Part shown: positions 8,670 to 17,846 of the stretch, in pieces
Layout: the number at the start of each line of letters is the position of its first letter
Position numbering within the stretch: the stretch's first letter is position 1
Assembly (NCBI GenBank): GCA_002367635.1
Contig: DFDI01000014.1
Span: 1-64,000, forward strand
Reading direction: 5' to 3'
DNA length: 64,000 nucleotides
Source: Betaproteobacteria bacterium UBA3031
Lineage (GTDB): Bacteria > Pseudomonadota > Gammaproteobacteria > Burkholderiales > Eutrophovitaceae
Program-made: the position numbers and the translations under genes
Notes under the pieces: model-generated
Told to the model about the DNA's origin: nothing
The model's input: only the letters and a program-made list of their open reading frames with translations
Database searches by the model: none

Positions 8670-8675
8670 TCTAGT

Positions 8676-8697
8676 GCGGGAGCTAAATAGCTCCCGC
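8676..8697 (+). terminator. Hairpin terminator after dctM
   Basis: GCGGGAGCT-AAAT-AGCTCCCGC is a perfect 9-bp stem six bases past the dctM stop. It has no T-run, so termination may need Rho, or the stem may protect the 3' end. It marks the end of the TRAP operon. Confidence 0.6.
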
Positions 8698-8733
8698 CGT
8701 GCTCCACTATGTCCTTATTGAAAGGTTCAAGAG

Positions 8734-9198
8734 ATGATCATGTTTCGATTAGTTTTAGTCCTCTCTTGTTGTCTTCCTTGTGTGGTTTTGGCGCAAGACG
8801 TCGTTATCGGTGCTGGATTTGATCCGGACGGCGGTGGTGGAATGGTTCTGGAGTATCACAAAGGCGGAGAGTTTTCTGGCGAGGCAAAGAACTGGCCTTG
8901 GGCGGCAGCGATTAGGGCTGATGCTGACAGTGATCTTTGGGTTGGGGCTGGAGTTCATAGACAGTTTAACTTGTCGAGCCGACTGTTTATAGAAGCCAGT
9001 TTTATGCCCGGATACTACAATCCTGAAGATACAGACCTTGGTGGCAACATTCATTTTCGCACACTAGCTGGGCTTGGTTTGCGACTGGGGGGTGATTCCG
9101 CGTTATCAGTTAGCGTTGATCATTTGTCTAATGGTGGTTTGACAAGCAGTAACCCCGGGTCTGAGTTAGTTTCGGTTCGCTACATTTATACCTATTAG
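8734..9198 (+). CDS. PagL-like lipid A 3-O-deacylase
   Basis: 154 residues with a signal peptide cleaved near VVLAQ (20-21) and a beta-rich body ending in the aromatic RYIYTY, as in small outer-membrane barrels. The PagL catalytic set is present: H130 and S132 in DHLSNGG, with E144 14 residues after the histidine, the same spacing as H126, S128 and E140 in PagL. N133 also matches the family. The enzyme removes the 3-position acyl chain of lipid A at the outer membrane. It stands alone between the TRAP operon and a dehydrogenase gene. The ATG at 8740 is an alternative start. Confidence 0.82.
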   Translation: MIMFRLVLVLSCCLPCVVLAQDVVIGAGFDPDGGGGMVLEYHKGGEFSGEAKNWPWAAAIRADADSDLWVGAGVHRQFNLSSRLFIEASFMPGYYNPEDTDLGGNIHFRTLAGLGLRLGGDSALSVSVDHLSNGGLTSSNPGSELVSVRYIYTY

Positions 9199-9330
9199 TT
9201 AGGTCAACCACCTTATTTGCTTCGCTTCAAACTAGACTTTCTTAGATGAAGAAGAGATGTCCGAAAAAGAGTTTGTTTAAATTCGGTATGGCTATCAAAT
9301 AGAGTGCAGCAATAATTAAATGGATATCAG

Positions 9331-10245
9331 GTGAATATTAAACACATTGTCATCATCGGGGCAGGCACCATGGGCACGGACCTGTCTGTCAAATTGGCAG
9401 CTTCCGGCGCTCGTGTGACTATTGTCGGTCGATCCGGAGGGCGGGCAGACACATTTGATACTCGCGCGCTCAGCGCGGCTCGAGATCTAGATGTCGCATT
9501 AGATCAATTGAAACTGCAGTTGTTGTCGGATTTAACGTCGGTTGATTGGTCATCAGTGGACCTCATTATTGAGAACGTCAATGAAGACTTGGTACTCAAG
9601 CAGCGTGTTTTCGAGCAGGTGGTCGCTATGGCGAACGCAGATACCATTATCACGAGTAATTCATCGACGTTCGGGATATCCTTAATTTCAAGTGGGTTGA
9701 GTCCTCAAAGTCGCTTTTTCGGATTGCATTTTTTTATGCCGGCACATTTAGTACCGTTAGTCGAGATTGTCACCTCGGATAAATCGGACTTGCAGATAGC
9801 GGAAAAAATAAAACTGTATTTAACTTCTCTAGGTTTCGTTCCCGTTATCGTGCGCAAGGATGTTCCCGGGTTTTTAGCGAATCGTATTCAAGCCGCGATG
9901 ATGAGAGAGGTGTGGAACATATTAGAGCGGGGAATCGCGACCCCCGAAGATGTTGATAAGGCTGTGAAATACGGGTTTGGATGTCGTTTCCTTGCAGCTG
10001 GTCCGGTTATGCAAAAGGAAATGTCGGGATTAGACATCACGTACTCAGCGAGTAAAAATGTGTTTCCAGACTTGAGTAATGAGGACGAGCCACCGTCGAT
10101 TCTCAGTGATAAAGTTAAAAGAGGTGAGACGGGGATGAAAGCAGAGGTGGGGTTTTGGACTTGGGACCAGGAATCGATACGTAAGGCTCGAGACCTATAC
10201 GTGATCAAACTCAAAGCCGCAATCAAAGTGCTGACGGATAGCTGA
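9331..10245 (+). CDS. 3-hydroxyacyl-CoA dehydrogenase family protein
   Basis: 304 residues from a GTG start. GAGTMG at 10-15 is the NAD-binding turn of the Rossmann domain. SNSSTF (109-114), H133 and E145 (the H-E pair in GLHFFMPAHLVPLVEIV) and N184 in PGFLANR are the catalytic residues of the L-3-hydroxyacyl-CoA dehydrogenase fold. The C-terminal domain ends with a family-like segment GFWTWDQE. It lacks the hydratase half of FadB/FadJ, so it is a free-standing dehydrogenase. Relatives include hydroxybutyryl-CoA and gulonate-type dehydrogenases, so the substrate is open. No beta-oxidation genes adjoin it. Confidence 0.82.
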   Translation: MNIKHIVIIGAGTMGTDLSVKLAASGARVTIVGRSGGRADTFDTRALSAARDLDVALDQLKLQLLSDLTSVDWSSVDLIIENVNEDLVLKQRVFEQVVAMANADTIITSNSSTFGISLISSGLSPQSRFFGLHFFMPAHLVPLVEIVTSDKSDLQIAEKIKLYLTSLGFVPVIVRKDVPGFLANRIQAAMMREVWNILERGIATPEDVDKAVKYGFGCRFLAAGPVMQKEMSGLDITYSASKNVFPDLSNEDEPPSILSDKVKRGETGMKAEVGFWTWDQESIRKARDLYVIKLKAAIKVLTDS

Positions 10246-10279
10246 ACCCGTCTTCCTGATTGTAAGACAACAGTTCATT

Positions 10280-10297
10280 TTTTAGACAATGCTAAAA
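10280..10297. repeat. AT-rich inverted repeat before the CoA-binding/metY pair
   Basis: TTTTAG-ACAATG-CTAAAA lies 60 bases ahead of the CoA-binding protein gene and could be an operator. I cannot match it to MetJ, MetR or a SAM riboswitch. The rest of the 112-base gap shows nothing else firm. Confidence 0.25.
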
Positions 10298-10357
10298 TAA
10301 CGAACCCAGTGAGCATTCTTATTCAATCAACTCAAGCGAAAACCAGACCAAATACTG

Positions 10358-10840
10358 ATGAGTGACGACCACGGCATAAAGGAACTACGACAAATTTTGA
10401 GAGAGTCTAAGACTATTGCAATCGTTGGGCTGTCAGCAAACTGGTACCGGCCAAGTTATTTTGCCGCCAAATACCTGCAAGAGCACGGTTACAAGATTAT
10501 TCCTGTAAACCCTACATATGAGGGGCAGGAGCTTCTGGGTGAACGATGTTATGGCTCGCTTGAGGATATTAAAGAGCCGGTTGATATGGTGGATTGCTTT
10601 AGAAAAAGTGAAGATATTGAGCCAATTGCCTTACAGGCGGTGACTATCGGAGCGAAAGTCCTTTGGCTGCAGATTGGCGTGAAAAATGATGCGGCTAGCC
10701 GCATCGCCGAAATGGCGGGGATCACCTATGTACATGATCGTTGTGTCAAGATTGAGCACGGTAGATTATTTGGAGGTTTAAACTGGGTTGGTGTTAATAC
10801 CAAGGTGATCTCCTCTAAGCGACCTAGATGGTTACCCTAA
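10358..10840 (+). CDS. CoA-binding domain protein (YccU-like)
   Basis: 160 residues that consist almost wholly of a single CoA-binding Rossmann domain like that at the start of succinyl-CoA synthetase alpha. Seen are TIAIVGLSANWYRPSY (about 19-34) with the nucleotide-binding turn, then a VNPTYEG segment and VLWLQIGVKND. A conserved cysteine lies in HDRCVKIEHGR near residue 129. These proteins bind CoA in the cytoplasm, and their cellular role is not settled. It precedes metY by 20 bases, so co-transcription and a link to sulfur or acyl-CoA metabolism are inferred from context. Confidence 0.85.
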   Translation: MSDDHGIKELRQILRESKTIAIVGLSANWYRPSYFAAKYLQEHGYKIIPVNPTYEGQELLGERCYGSLEDIKEPVDMVDCFRKSEDIEPIALQAVTIGAKVLWLQIGVKNDAASRIAEMAGITYVHDRCVKIEHGRLFGGLNWVGVNTKVISSKRPRWLP

Positions 10841-10860
10841 AAAATGAGGAAGATTAAATA

Positions 10861-12153
10861 ATGGCAGACCGAGAGTATGGGGTTGGAACCCTTTGTTTGC
10901 ATGCAGGCCAAATCCCAGATGCGGTAACTGGATCAAGAGCCGCCCCGATATATCAAACCACTTCTTACGTTTTTGATTCGGCGGAGCACGCGGCTAGCCT
11001 GTTTAATTTGCAAACATTTGGGAATGTTTATTCCAGGTTGTCCAATCCAACAGTTTCGGTTCTCGAAGAACGTGTGGCCGCACTCGAAGGTGGAAGGGCC
11101 GCACTTGCGGTGAGCTCTGGTCAGGCAGCGCAAATGTGTGCGATTCTGACGTTACTTGGTGAGGGGGACGAGTTGCTCTCGTCGAGCGCTTTATACGGTG
11201 GAACGTATTCGCAATTTGATGTTACGTTTAGACGATTTGGGATCAATACGGTTTTTGTTGACCCCAACGATCCTCAAAATTTTAAGGCGGCGATTACACC
11301 AAAAACTAAAGCGATTTATGCGGAGACGATGGGGAACCCCCAGGTCAACGTTCTTGATATTAGTGCGGTGGCAGATATCGCACACGAGGCTGGAATACCT
11401 TTAGTGATTGACAATACATTTGCGTCGCCTTACCTGTGCCAACCGATCAAGCATGGAGCAGATATTGTGGTGCAATCTGCCACTAAATTTATTGGGGGTC
11501 ATGGCACGACAATGGGTGGCGTGATTGTTGAGTCTGGAAAGTTTCCTTGGGATAACGGTAATTTTCCCTCCATGACAGAGGCATCTAAGGGATACCATGG
11601 TGTTCGTTTCTTTGAGACCTTTGGCGATTTTGGATTTACGATGAAGGCTCGAATGGAAACTTTAAGAACGCTTGGCCCCTCTTTGTCACCTATGAGCGCG
11701 TGGCTTCTTTTGCAGGGTCTAGAGACCCTGCATGTGCGTATGGATCGTCACGTTTCCAATGCTCTTAAAGTGGCAAACTTTCTTGAGTCTCATGATTGTG
11801 TTTCTTGGGTTAATTTCCCTGGTTTGGCTTCGAGTCCGTATGCATCACTTGGTAAAAAATATATGCCCAAAGGTTGTGGGTCGATTATGACGTTTGGCAT
11901 TAAAGGCGGACTTAAGGCCGGTGAACAGTTCATTGAAGCGCTTGAGTTTTTCTCTCATCTGGCCAATGTGGGCGATGCAAAGTCGCTTGTGATCCATCCC
12001 GCCTCAACGACACACAGGCAGCTGTCTGACGAAGATCAGCTGAAAGCGGGTATATCTCCAGACATGATTCGTCTATCGGTCGGCATTGAAGATATAGATG
12101 ATATTCTGTGGGATCTTGATCAAGCGTTAAGCAAATCGCTATCTGCCTCTTGA
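10861..12153 (+). CDS. metY: O-acetylhomoserine sulfhydrylase (aminocarboxypropyltransferase)
   Basis: 430 residues of the Cys/Met-metabolism PLP family. K209 in SATKFIGGHG forms the Schiff base, D184 in VIDNTFASP holds the pyridine nitrogen, and YSRLSNPT (57-64) and SSGQAA (85-90) bind the cofactor phosphate. The insert PSMTEASKGYHGVRFFETFG is typical of MetY and separates it from cystathionine synthases. It makes homocysteine from O-acetylhomoserine and sulfide, giving direct sulfhydrylation in methionine synthesis. GAGGA precedes the ATG. It probably shares a transcript with the CoA-binding protein gene. Confidence 0.92.
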   Translation: MADREYGVGTLCLHAGQIPDAVTGSRAAPIYQTTSYVFDSAEHAASLFNLQTFGNVYSRLSNPTVSVLEERVAALEGGRAALAVSSGQAAQMCAILTLLGEGDELLSSSALYGGTYSQFDVTFRRFGINTVFVDPNDPQNFKAAITPKTKAIYAETMGNPQVNVLDISAVADIAHEAGIPLVIDNTFASPYLCQPIKHGADIVVQSATKFIGGHGTTMGGVIVESGKFPWDNGNFPSMTEASKGYHGVRFFETFGDFGFTMKARMETLRTLGPSLSPMSAWLLLQGLETLHVRMDRHVSNALKVANFLESHDCVSWVNFPGLASSPYASLGKKYMPKGCGSIMTFGIKGGLKAGEQFIEALEFFSHLANVGDAKSLVIHPASTTHRQLSDEDQLKAGISPDMIRLSVGIEDIDDILWDLDQALSKSLSAS

Positions 12154-12165
12154 TTTTCGAGCACG

Positions 12166-12194
12166 TTAGCAATCCAGTTATGGGATTAAGCTAA
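12166..12194 (+). terminator. Imperfect hairpin after metY
   Basis: TTAGC-AATCC pairs with GGATT-AA-GCTAA, leaving a two-base bulge and a 7-base loop, just past the metY stop. No T-run follows. It is a possible weak terminator before the MFS gene. Confidence 0.35.
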
Positions 12195-12223
12195 TGGGTT
12201 CCTATTTGCTCTGAGTTTCATTT

Positions 12224-13408
12224 ATGTCTCTGTTTATAGCATCTTTGCTTGTCACTTTGGCGGTTCAAATTCAGGCTTCTTTAGTCGTTTTTACCCCGCC
12301 AATCTTAGCGCCTGTGGCCCAAGTGGATGTTGGCGTGAGTGCGGCATCAGTAGGTCTTGTAACGGCTCTAATTTATTTGTCATCAGTCCCGTCCGCGCTA
12401 TTTTCCGGGGTATTAATTAGCCGTCTTGGTGCCATTCGTGTGAGTCAACTGTGTGTGCTTTTTGCATCTCTGGGAATCGCATTAATGGCAACGGGCGATG
12501 TTTTAATCATTGCATTGGGCGCTCTTGTTGTTGGTTTGGGTTATGGCGCGGTAACGCCTTCGTCATCAACGGTAATTGCTGACCAAGCTCCGAATAATAT
12601 GCGCTCCTTGATTTTTTCAATCAAGCAGTCAGGAGTCCCAATCGGCGGGGCGATTGCGGGAGCTCTCGTGCCTTATTTAATGTATCGATTTGGTTGGAGA
12701 CAGACAACGATCATTATTAGTTTAATCGGTTTGGCGGTCATCTTGTTCGCGCAACTCATTCAGAAAAAAGTCGATCGCCCATCCCTTAATGCCTTACGTG
12801 ATAGAAAAAAATTAAGTTTGCTAGAGCCGTTACGTCTTGTGTTCGCACATTCCAAGTTAAGAGAGCTGGCTATATCGTCTTTCGCCTTCTCTGGTATGCA
12901 GATGAGCTTGGCTTCCTATCTAGTGGTTATGTTAACGGAGAGGGCGCTGCTTACAGTGTCTGTTGCCGGATCTGCGCTCTCAATTGCGATGATCGCTGGT
13001 ATTTTTGGACGTTTGTGTTGGGGGGGGCTTGCTGATTATGGGATCTCTCCGCGTTCGGTATTGGGTTTGCTTGGACTGTTAATGGGTGTGTCAGCAGGCG
13101 CTATGTGCTTCGTTCACGCATCGTTCCCGATAACGTTTATTTATATTTTTTCTTTTTTCTTTGGCGCCTCTGCTGTTGGATGGAATGGGGTTTATTTGGC
13201 TGAAGTTGCTCGAATTGCTCCAATGGGTCAAGCTGGAACAGCAACTGGGGCGTCCCTTGCAATGACCTACTCGGGGGTTGTTTTGTTGCCGACGTTATTT
13301 TGGTTCATCCATTCAGTTACAGAGAGTTATGTGTGGGGCTTCTTAGCCTTAGGTGTTGTTACTGTGTGGCGTGGTTTATTGTTTTTGCGGCCAATCGAGT
13401 CAAAATAG
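12224..13408 (+). CDS. MFS transporter, substrate unknown
   Basis: 394 residues with about 12 hydrophobic segments, a major facilitator of the inner membrane. The loop between segments 2 and 3 (SGVLISRLGAIRVSQ) and the matching loop in the second half (GRLCWGGLADYG) are degenerate forms of the MFS signature. The middle basic loop (about 183-205) divides the two six-helix halves. It resembles the CynX/NimT-like or oxalate:formate-like branches, with no feature that fixes the substrate. No clear ribosome site precedes the ATG. It is convergent with the next hydrolase gene. Confidence 0.8.
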   Translation: MSLFIASLLVTLAVQIQASLVVFTPPILAPVAQVDVGVSAASVGLVTALIYLSSVPSALFSGVLISRLGAIRVSQLCVLFASLGIALMATGDVLIIALGALVVGLGYGAVTPSSSTVIADQAPNNMRSLIFSIKQSGVPIGGAIAGALVPYLMYRFGWRQTTIIISLIGLAVILFAQLIQKKVDRPSLNALRDRKKLSLLEPLRLVFAHSKLRELAISSFAFSGMQMSLASYLVVMLTERALLTVSVAGSALSIAMIAGIFGRLCWGGLADYGISPRSVLGLLGLLMGVSAGAMCFVHASFPITFIYIFSFFFGASAVGWNGVYLAEVARIAPMGQAGTATGASLAMTYSGVVLLPTLFWFIHSVTESYVWGFLALGVVTVWRGLLFLRPIESK

Positions 13409-13426
13409 ACGCAATTAAAAACTGAT

Positions 13427-14293
13427 TTAGTTAATGAACAATTCAATAGCTGCAGCAAATTTTTTCGGCTGTACGTGATGCATCATGTGAGAGGATTCAG
13501 TAATGGTCCTCTCGCTTAGGTTTTGGTAGTTTGATCGATATTCATCGATTGTTGCATAATCATCTTTCATGAAGCGACGAAGCCAGCCACTATCGCTGTG
13601 TAGCCAAAGTGTTGGGCAGGCAATGCGCTTCCAAAAAAAAGACGCCTCGACTGACCGATAGAGTATTGGGTTAGTCATCTTATGCTTAGGGTCTGCTCGA
13701 AGCTTGAATTCGCCATCGGGTTGTTGTGCAGACCAGTGCTCCGCTAGAAACAGTGCTCGGGCCTCTGTTAGCTCGGGGGTGTTCTTGATGAGCCTTTGAG
13801 CTACCTCTCCGAGCGAGCTGTAAGGCTTCAGAGAGGGATTTTTATCCTTTTGTTCAAGCCATCTTTTGAGTCGATTCGGGGCTTCACTCGCATCCCTAGG
13901 GGGCATGCCAAAACCTTCGGCTAAGATGAGCTTTTGGACTTTTTCCGGATACACGCCTGTGTATAAACCGGCAATGTTTCCGCCCATGCTATGTCCAACA
14001 AGACTAATTTCCACATCAGGTGAAATGATGTTGATTATCGCCGATAGGTCGGCAACGTAATCTGGGAACCAATAACCTTGTGGGGCCCAATCGCTGAGGC
14101 CAAAACCTCTCCAATCTGGGGCGATGACGTACCAGTCTTTATCGAGTTCATCTACTGTAAATTGAAAGGAGGCGGACATGTCCATCCATCCGTGCATTAG
14201 ATACAGGTGTTTAGATTTTGGATTACCCCAAGTTCTAATGTGAATTTGCAGTCCGTTTATATCTAAAAATTGGCTTTTTGATGCTGAGTGCAA
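13427..14293 (-). CDS. Alpha/beta hydrolase
   Basis: 288 residues. The nucleophile elbow is GHSMGG with S102, HGWMD at 34-38 gives the oxyanion hole, D234 in LHSDSGW is the likely acid and H269 in ESSHMMHH the likely base. DWRGFGLSDW (60-69) is typical of soluble esterase- or haloperoxidase-like members. There is no signal peptide. It is divergent from dnaE, with 86 bases between the starts, and convergent with the MFS gene. The serine nucleophile separates it from the dehalogenase at 345. The substrate is unknown. Confidence 0.83.
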   Translation of the reverse strand: MHSASKSQFLDINGLQIHIRTWGNPKSKHLYLMHGWMDMSASFQFTVDELDKDWYVIAPDWRGFGLSDWAPQGYWFPDYVADLSAIINIISPDVEISLVGHSMGGNIAGLYTGVYPEKVQKLILAEGFGMPPRDASEAPNRLKRWLEQKDKNPSLKPYSSLGEVAQRLIKNTPELTEARALFLAEHWSAQQPDGEFKLRADPKHKMTNPILYRSVEASFFWKRIACPTLWLHSDSGWLRRFMKDDYATIDEYRSNYQNLSERTITESSHMMHHVQPKKFAAAIELFIN

Positions 14294-14379
14294 TGGTCTG
14301 CCTTGTTTAGTGATGAATATTCAAAAGGATGATTTTCAATCATTGGATATCGTACCGATACACATCGTACAATAATGGC

Positions 14380-17300
14380 ATGACCATTTCTCAATTTGTA
14401 CATTTACGAACACACAGTGAATACTCGATTACTCAAGGTATGGTTCGTATACCTGAGTTATGCGACCGTGCTCTTGAGTATGGTATGCCTTCGGTCGGGC
14501 TTACAGACCTTGATAACTTATTTGGGGTCGTTAAGTTTTATCGTGCGGCTCGGAAACGGGGCCTCAAACCAATAGTAGGTTGTGATGTGACGGTGCTGAC
14601 GGCGACCGGTAAAGCCCCTGTGCGCTTATTACTTTTGGTTCAGAATGCTGAGGGATATTTGAGGTTGAGTCGCTGGTTAACACGTGCTTATGTTGGCATT
14701 GATAGGGGTGCTCGGGTTGCTATTCATAGTGAGTGGATTAAAGCCGAAGGTTCGAATGGTCTCATTGCCCTATCGGGTTGGAGGCAGGGAGATGTTGAGC
14801 GGTCACTCATGAACGGTGACGTTCCTGAAGCCACCGAAAAGCTTAAGCATTGGGGCGCTTTGTTTGATGGGCGTTTTTATCTCGAAATACAGAGATCAAA
14901 TGGCGACATTAGAGGCTCTCTGGAAACGGCTGTGTTGCGGCTCGCAAAGCAAGAAAAAATTCCAGTTGTGGCTACTCATCCCGTGGAGTTTTTGGAGCAA
15001 ACAGAATTTATGGCTCATGAGGCCCGCTATTGTATTGCGGAGGGACTTTTGCTTGCCGACCAGAATAGATCGAGACCCTTTAATGAGGAACAGTATTTCA
15101 AATCGAAAGTGCAGATGTGCGAGCTCTTTTCGGATTTGCCAGGGGCAATTGAAAATTCCTTAGAAATTGCTCAGCGATGTTCTTTGGAGCTTGATTTAGG
15201 CAATCCTCAGCTGCCAAATTTCCCTACCCCTTCTGGTGTGTCACTAGAGCAGTTCTTAGAGCAGCAAGCCACTGATGGGCTCGACAAGCGAATGAGGCGT
15301 ATTCGTCGCGGCGACATTGAGGAGGCGGTTATTTCCCAAGCGTATCGAGATAGATTGAAGTTTGAGATTGATACGATTGTAAATATGGGGTTCGCAGGCT
15401 ATTTCTTGATCGTCGCTGACTTCATTAGTTGGGCGAAGAATAATGATGTGCCCGTTGGCCCCGGTCGAGGATCGGGCGCGGGTTCCCTGGTCGCCTTCTC
15501 CCTCGGCATTACTGATTTAGATCCCATTCAGTATAACCTGCTCTTTGAGCGCTTCTTGAATCCAGAGCGGGTCTCAATGCCGGATTTTGATATCGATTTT
15601 TGTCAAGATGGACGAGATCGTGTCATTGACTATGTACGCGAAAAATATGGGTCAGACTCGGTGTCGCAAATTGTGACGTTCGGAACAATGGCAGCAAAGG
15701 CTGTTGTGAGAGACGTGGCTCGAGTTATGGAGTGGGGTTATGGCCGGGCTGACGAACTTGCAAAGTTAATCCCATTTCAGCCAGGGCAGCTCATTACGTT
15801 AGATCTTGCAAGGGAAATGGAGCCTCGTTTTAAAGAAAGAGAGGACTCGGATGAGGAGACTCGAGAGCTTCTTGCGTTAGCGAGGCAATTGGAGGGCATC
15901 ACTAGAAACGTTGGCATGCACGCTGGAGGCGTTTTGATTGCGCCTTCAGCTCTTAGCGACTTCTGCCCCTTGTACTCTGCTGATGGTTCTCATAGTGTTG
16001 TTTCTCAGCTGGACAAGGATGATGTTGAGCATATCGGTCTTGTTAAGTTTGATTTTCTTGGTCTAACTACGCTAACGGTTATTGATTGGACCTTAAAATT
16101 TATTAGGCGATTAGATCCTGACAAGATTATTGATCTTGCCGAAATACCGCTTGATGACCTATCGACGTATCGTATTTTTTCGAGTGGAAATAGTGCTGCT
16201 GTTTTCCAGTTTGAATCTCGAGGGATGAGGGATTTAATTGAAAGGGCGCAGCCAGATCGCTTTGAGGATATTGTTGCCTTAGTGGCTCTCTTTAGGCCAG
16301 GACCGATGGATTTGATTCCTGATTTCGTCGAGAGAAAACATGGCCGTCAACGGGTTAATTTCCCCGATGAGCGAGTCAAAACTATCTTGGAGGAGACCTA
16401 TGGAATTATGGTTTACCAAGAGCAGGTTATGCAAATGGCGCAAATTATTGGGGGATATTCTCTCGGCGGCGCTGATCTTTTGCGTCGAGCCATGGGTAAG
16501 AAAAAACCAGAAGAAATGGCGCAACATCGTCAATTGTTTTTGGAAGGGTCGAAGAAGAATGGATTGAGTGAAGCTAAGTCAAATGAAATTTTTGATTTGA
16601 TGGAAAAGTTTGCCGGATATGGGTTTAATAAATCGCATGCGGCGGCGTATGCGTTAATCGCGTATCAAACGGCTTGGTTTAAATGTCACTATATTTCCGC
16701 ATTTATGGCGGCGAATATGTCCGCTTCGATGGACGATACGGACCGAATCCAACATTTGTTTGGAGACTGTATTAAAAACAAGTTAACACTTTTGCCGCCA
16801 GATATTCATGAGTCGGAGTATCGGTTCGTGCCGGTATCAGACACGCAGATACGGTACGGGCTAGGCGGGATTAGGGGGACAGGAGAGGCGGCTATTGAGC
16901 ATATCCTTCATGTTCGAGCAAGCGGTGCATTTGAAAGCTTCTTTGATTTTTGTTGTCGCGTGGATAGACGAATCGTTAATAAGCGCAGTGTTGAGTCGTT
17001 AATAAGATCTGGTGCGTTTGATAGCTTGGATGCCAATCGATCCAGGTTGCTGGCTTCAGTGCACTCTGCCATAGCAGCAGCCGAGCAACAAGATCGAGAT
17101 CTTTCTCAGGGAAGTTTGTTTGATGATGACGTTGTTTCAGTGTTTGAGGCGGCAATGACTGAGGCGCGCCCTTGGGCCGATTATGAGCAACTTCAGAACG
17201 AGAAAGTGGCTCTAGGTTTTTATTACAGCGGTCATCCCTTTAAGAGTTTTGAGCAAGAATTATCGTTAGTCGTGTCCAGCCGCCTTAATGCGATTTCTGT

Positions 17301-17835
17301 TCCTGCTCCAGGGGATGGTGTCCGTCAAATGCTGCTCGCTGGAGTTGTTGATTCGACTCGTATACAAAAGACCAACAATGGAAGAATGATGATCGTAACG
17401 ATTTCGGATGGTTATGGTTCTGAAGAAGTGGTGCTTTATGATGAGTTCTTGGATCGATTCAGGGATCTTGTGAAAGAAGATGCAATCGTCGTTTTTGAGG
17501 CGAAGATTCGTTCCTATCGTCGAGGATCGGAGTTGAATGAAGCGTCTATTGTTTCTCGAATTGCGGCAGAAAATGTTTTTAGTTTGGCGGCTGTAAGAGA
17601 GCGGTTTGGTAAGACTCTGAAGTTGCGTATGGATCGCGGGGCTGACGCGAAGCAACTTAAAACGATTCTCGCTCAGTATCGTGACGGTCCGATTCCGGTG
17701 AAAGTCTTGTATCAAGGGCCGAGTGGCGAGGCTGAGATTGACCTGGGAGATGAATGGCGTGTTCGCCCAGAAGACTCATTGTTTAGTGAGTTGAGTGAAT
17801 GGCTGAGCCCAGAGGCTGTCAGTCTTACGTATTAG
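14380..17835 (+). CDS. dnaE: DNA polymerase III alpha subunit
   Basis: 1151 residues from the ATG at 14380, which puts the N-terminus at QFVHLRTHSEYS as in the family; the upstream ATG at 14329 adds 17 unlike residues. It is the replicative polymerase. An N-terminal PHP domain (about 5-270) is followed by the C-family polymerase core, with catalytic D402 and D404 in PDFDIDF. PVGPGRGSGAGS (358-369) is also conserved. QGSLF at 910-914 fits the internal beta-clamp-binding motif at the expected place. An OB fold follows (about 985-1065). There is no exonuclease domain, as usual for DnaE. It stands alone here, not with the lpx genes or accA. Confidence 0.96.
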   Translation: MTISQFVHLRTHSEYSITQGMVRIPELCDRALEYGMPSVGLTDLDNLFGVVKFYRAARKRGLKPIVGCDVTVLTATGKAPVRLLLLVQNAEGYLRLSRWLTRAYVGIDRGARVAIHSEWIKAEGSNGLIALSGWRQGDVERSLMNGDVPEATEKLKHWGALFDGRFYLEIQRSNGDIRGSLETAVLRLAKQEKIPVVATHPVEFLEQTEFMAHEARYCIAEGLLLADQNRSRPFNEEQYFKSKVQMCELFSDLPGAIENSLEIAQRCSLELDLGNPQLPNFPTPSGVSLEQFLEQQATDGLDKRMRRIRRGDIEEAVISQAYRDRLKFEIDTIVNMGFAGYFLIVADFISWAKNNDVPVGPGRGSGAGSLVAFSLGITDLDPIQYNLLFERFLNPERVSMPDFDIDFCQDGRDRVIDYVREKYGSDSVSQIVTFGTMAAKAVVRDVARVMEWGYGRADELAKLIPFQPGQLITLDLAREMEPRFKEREDSDEETRELLALARQLEGITRNVGMHAGGVLIAPSALSDFCPLYSADGSHSVVSQLDKDDVEHIGLVKFDFLGLTTLTVIDWTLKFIRRLDPDKIIDLAEIPLDDLSTYRIFSSGNSAAVFQFESRGMRDLIERAQPDRFEDIVALVALFRPGPMDLIPDFVERKHGRQRVNFPDERVKTILEETYGIMVYQEQVMQMAQIIGGYSLGGADLLRRAMGKKKPEEMAQHRQLFLEGSKKNGLSEAKSNEIFDLMEKFAGYGFNKSHAAAYALIAYQTAWFKCHYISAFMAANMSASMDDTDRIQHLFGDCIKNKLTLLPPDIHESEYRFVPVSDTQIRYGLGGIRGTGEAAIEHILHVRASGAFESFFDFCCRVDRRIVNKRSVESLIRSGAFDSLDANRSRLLASVHSAIAAAEQQDRDLSQGSLFDDDVVSVFEAAMTEARPWADYEQLQNEKVALGFYYSGHPFKSFEQELSLVVSSRLNAISVPAPGDGVRQMLLAGVVDSTRIQKTNNGRMMIVTISDGYGSEEVVLYDEFLDRFRDLVKEDAIVVFEAKIRSYRRGSELNEASIVSRIAAENVFSLAAVRERFGKTLKLRMDRGADAKQLKTILAQYRDGPIPVKVLYQGPSGEAEIDLGDEWRVRPEDSLFSELSEWLSPEAVSLTY

Positions 17836-17846
17836 AGCGCTTCAGC

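Noticed and set aside
10258..10357. SAM riboswitch or MetJ/MetR sites before the metY pair
   Set aside because: No kink-turn fold, AGACGTCT repeats or TGAA-N5-TTCA could be recognised.
14329..14379. Upstream ATG extension of dnaE
   Set aside because: It adds 17 residues unlike the family; the ATG at 14380 gives the usual N-terminus.
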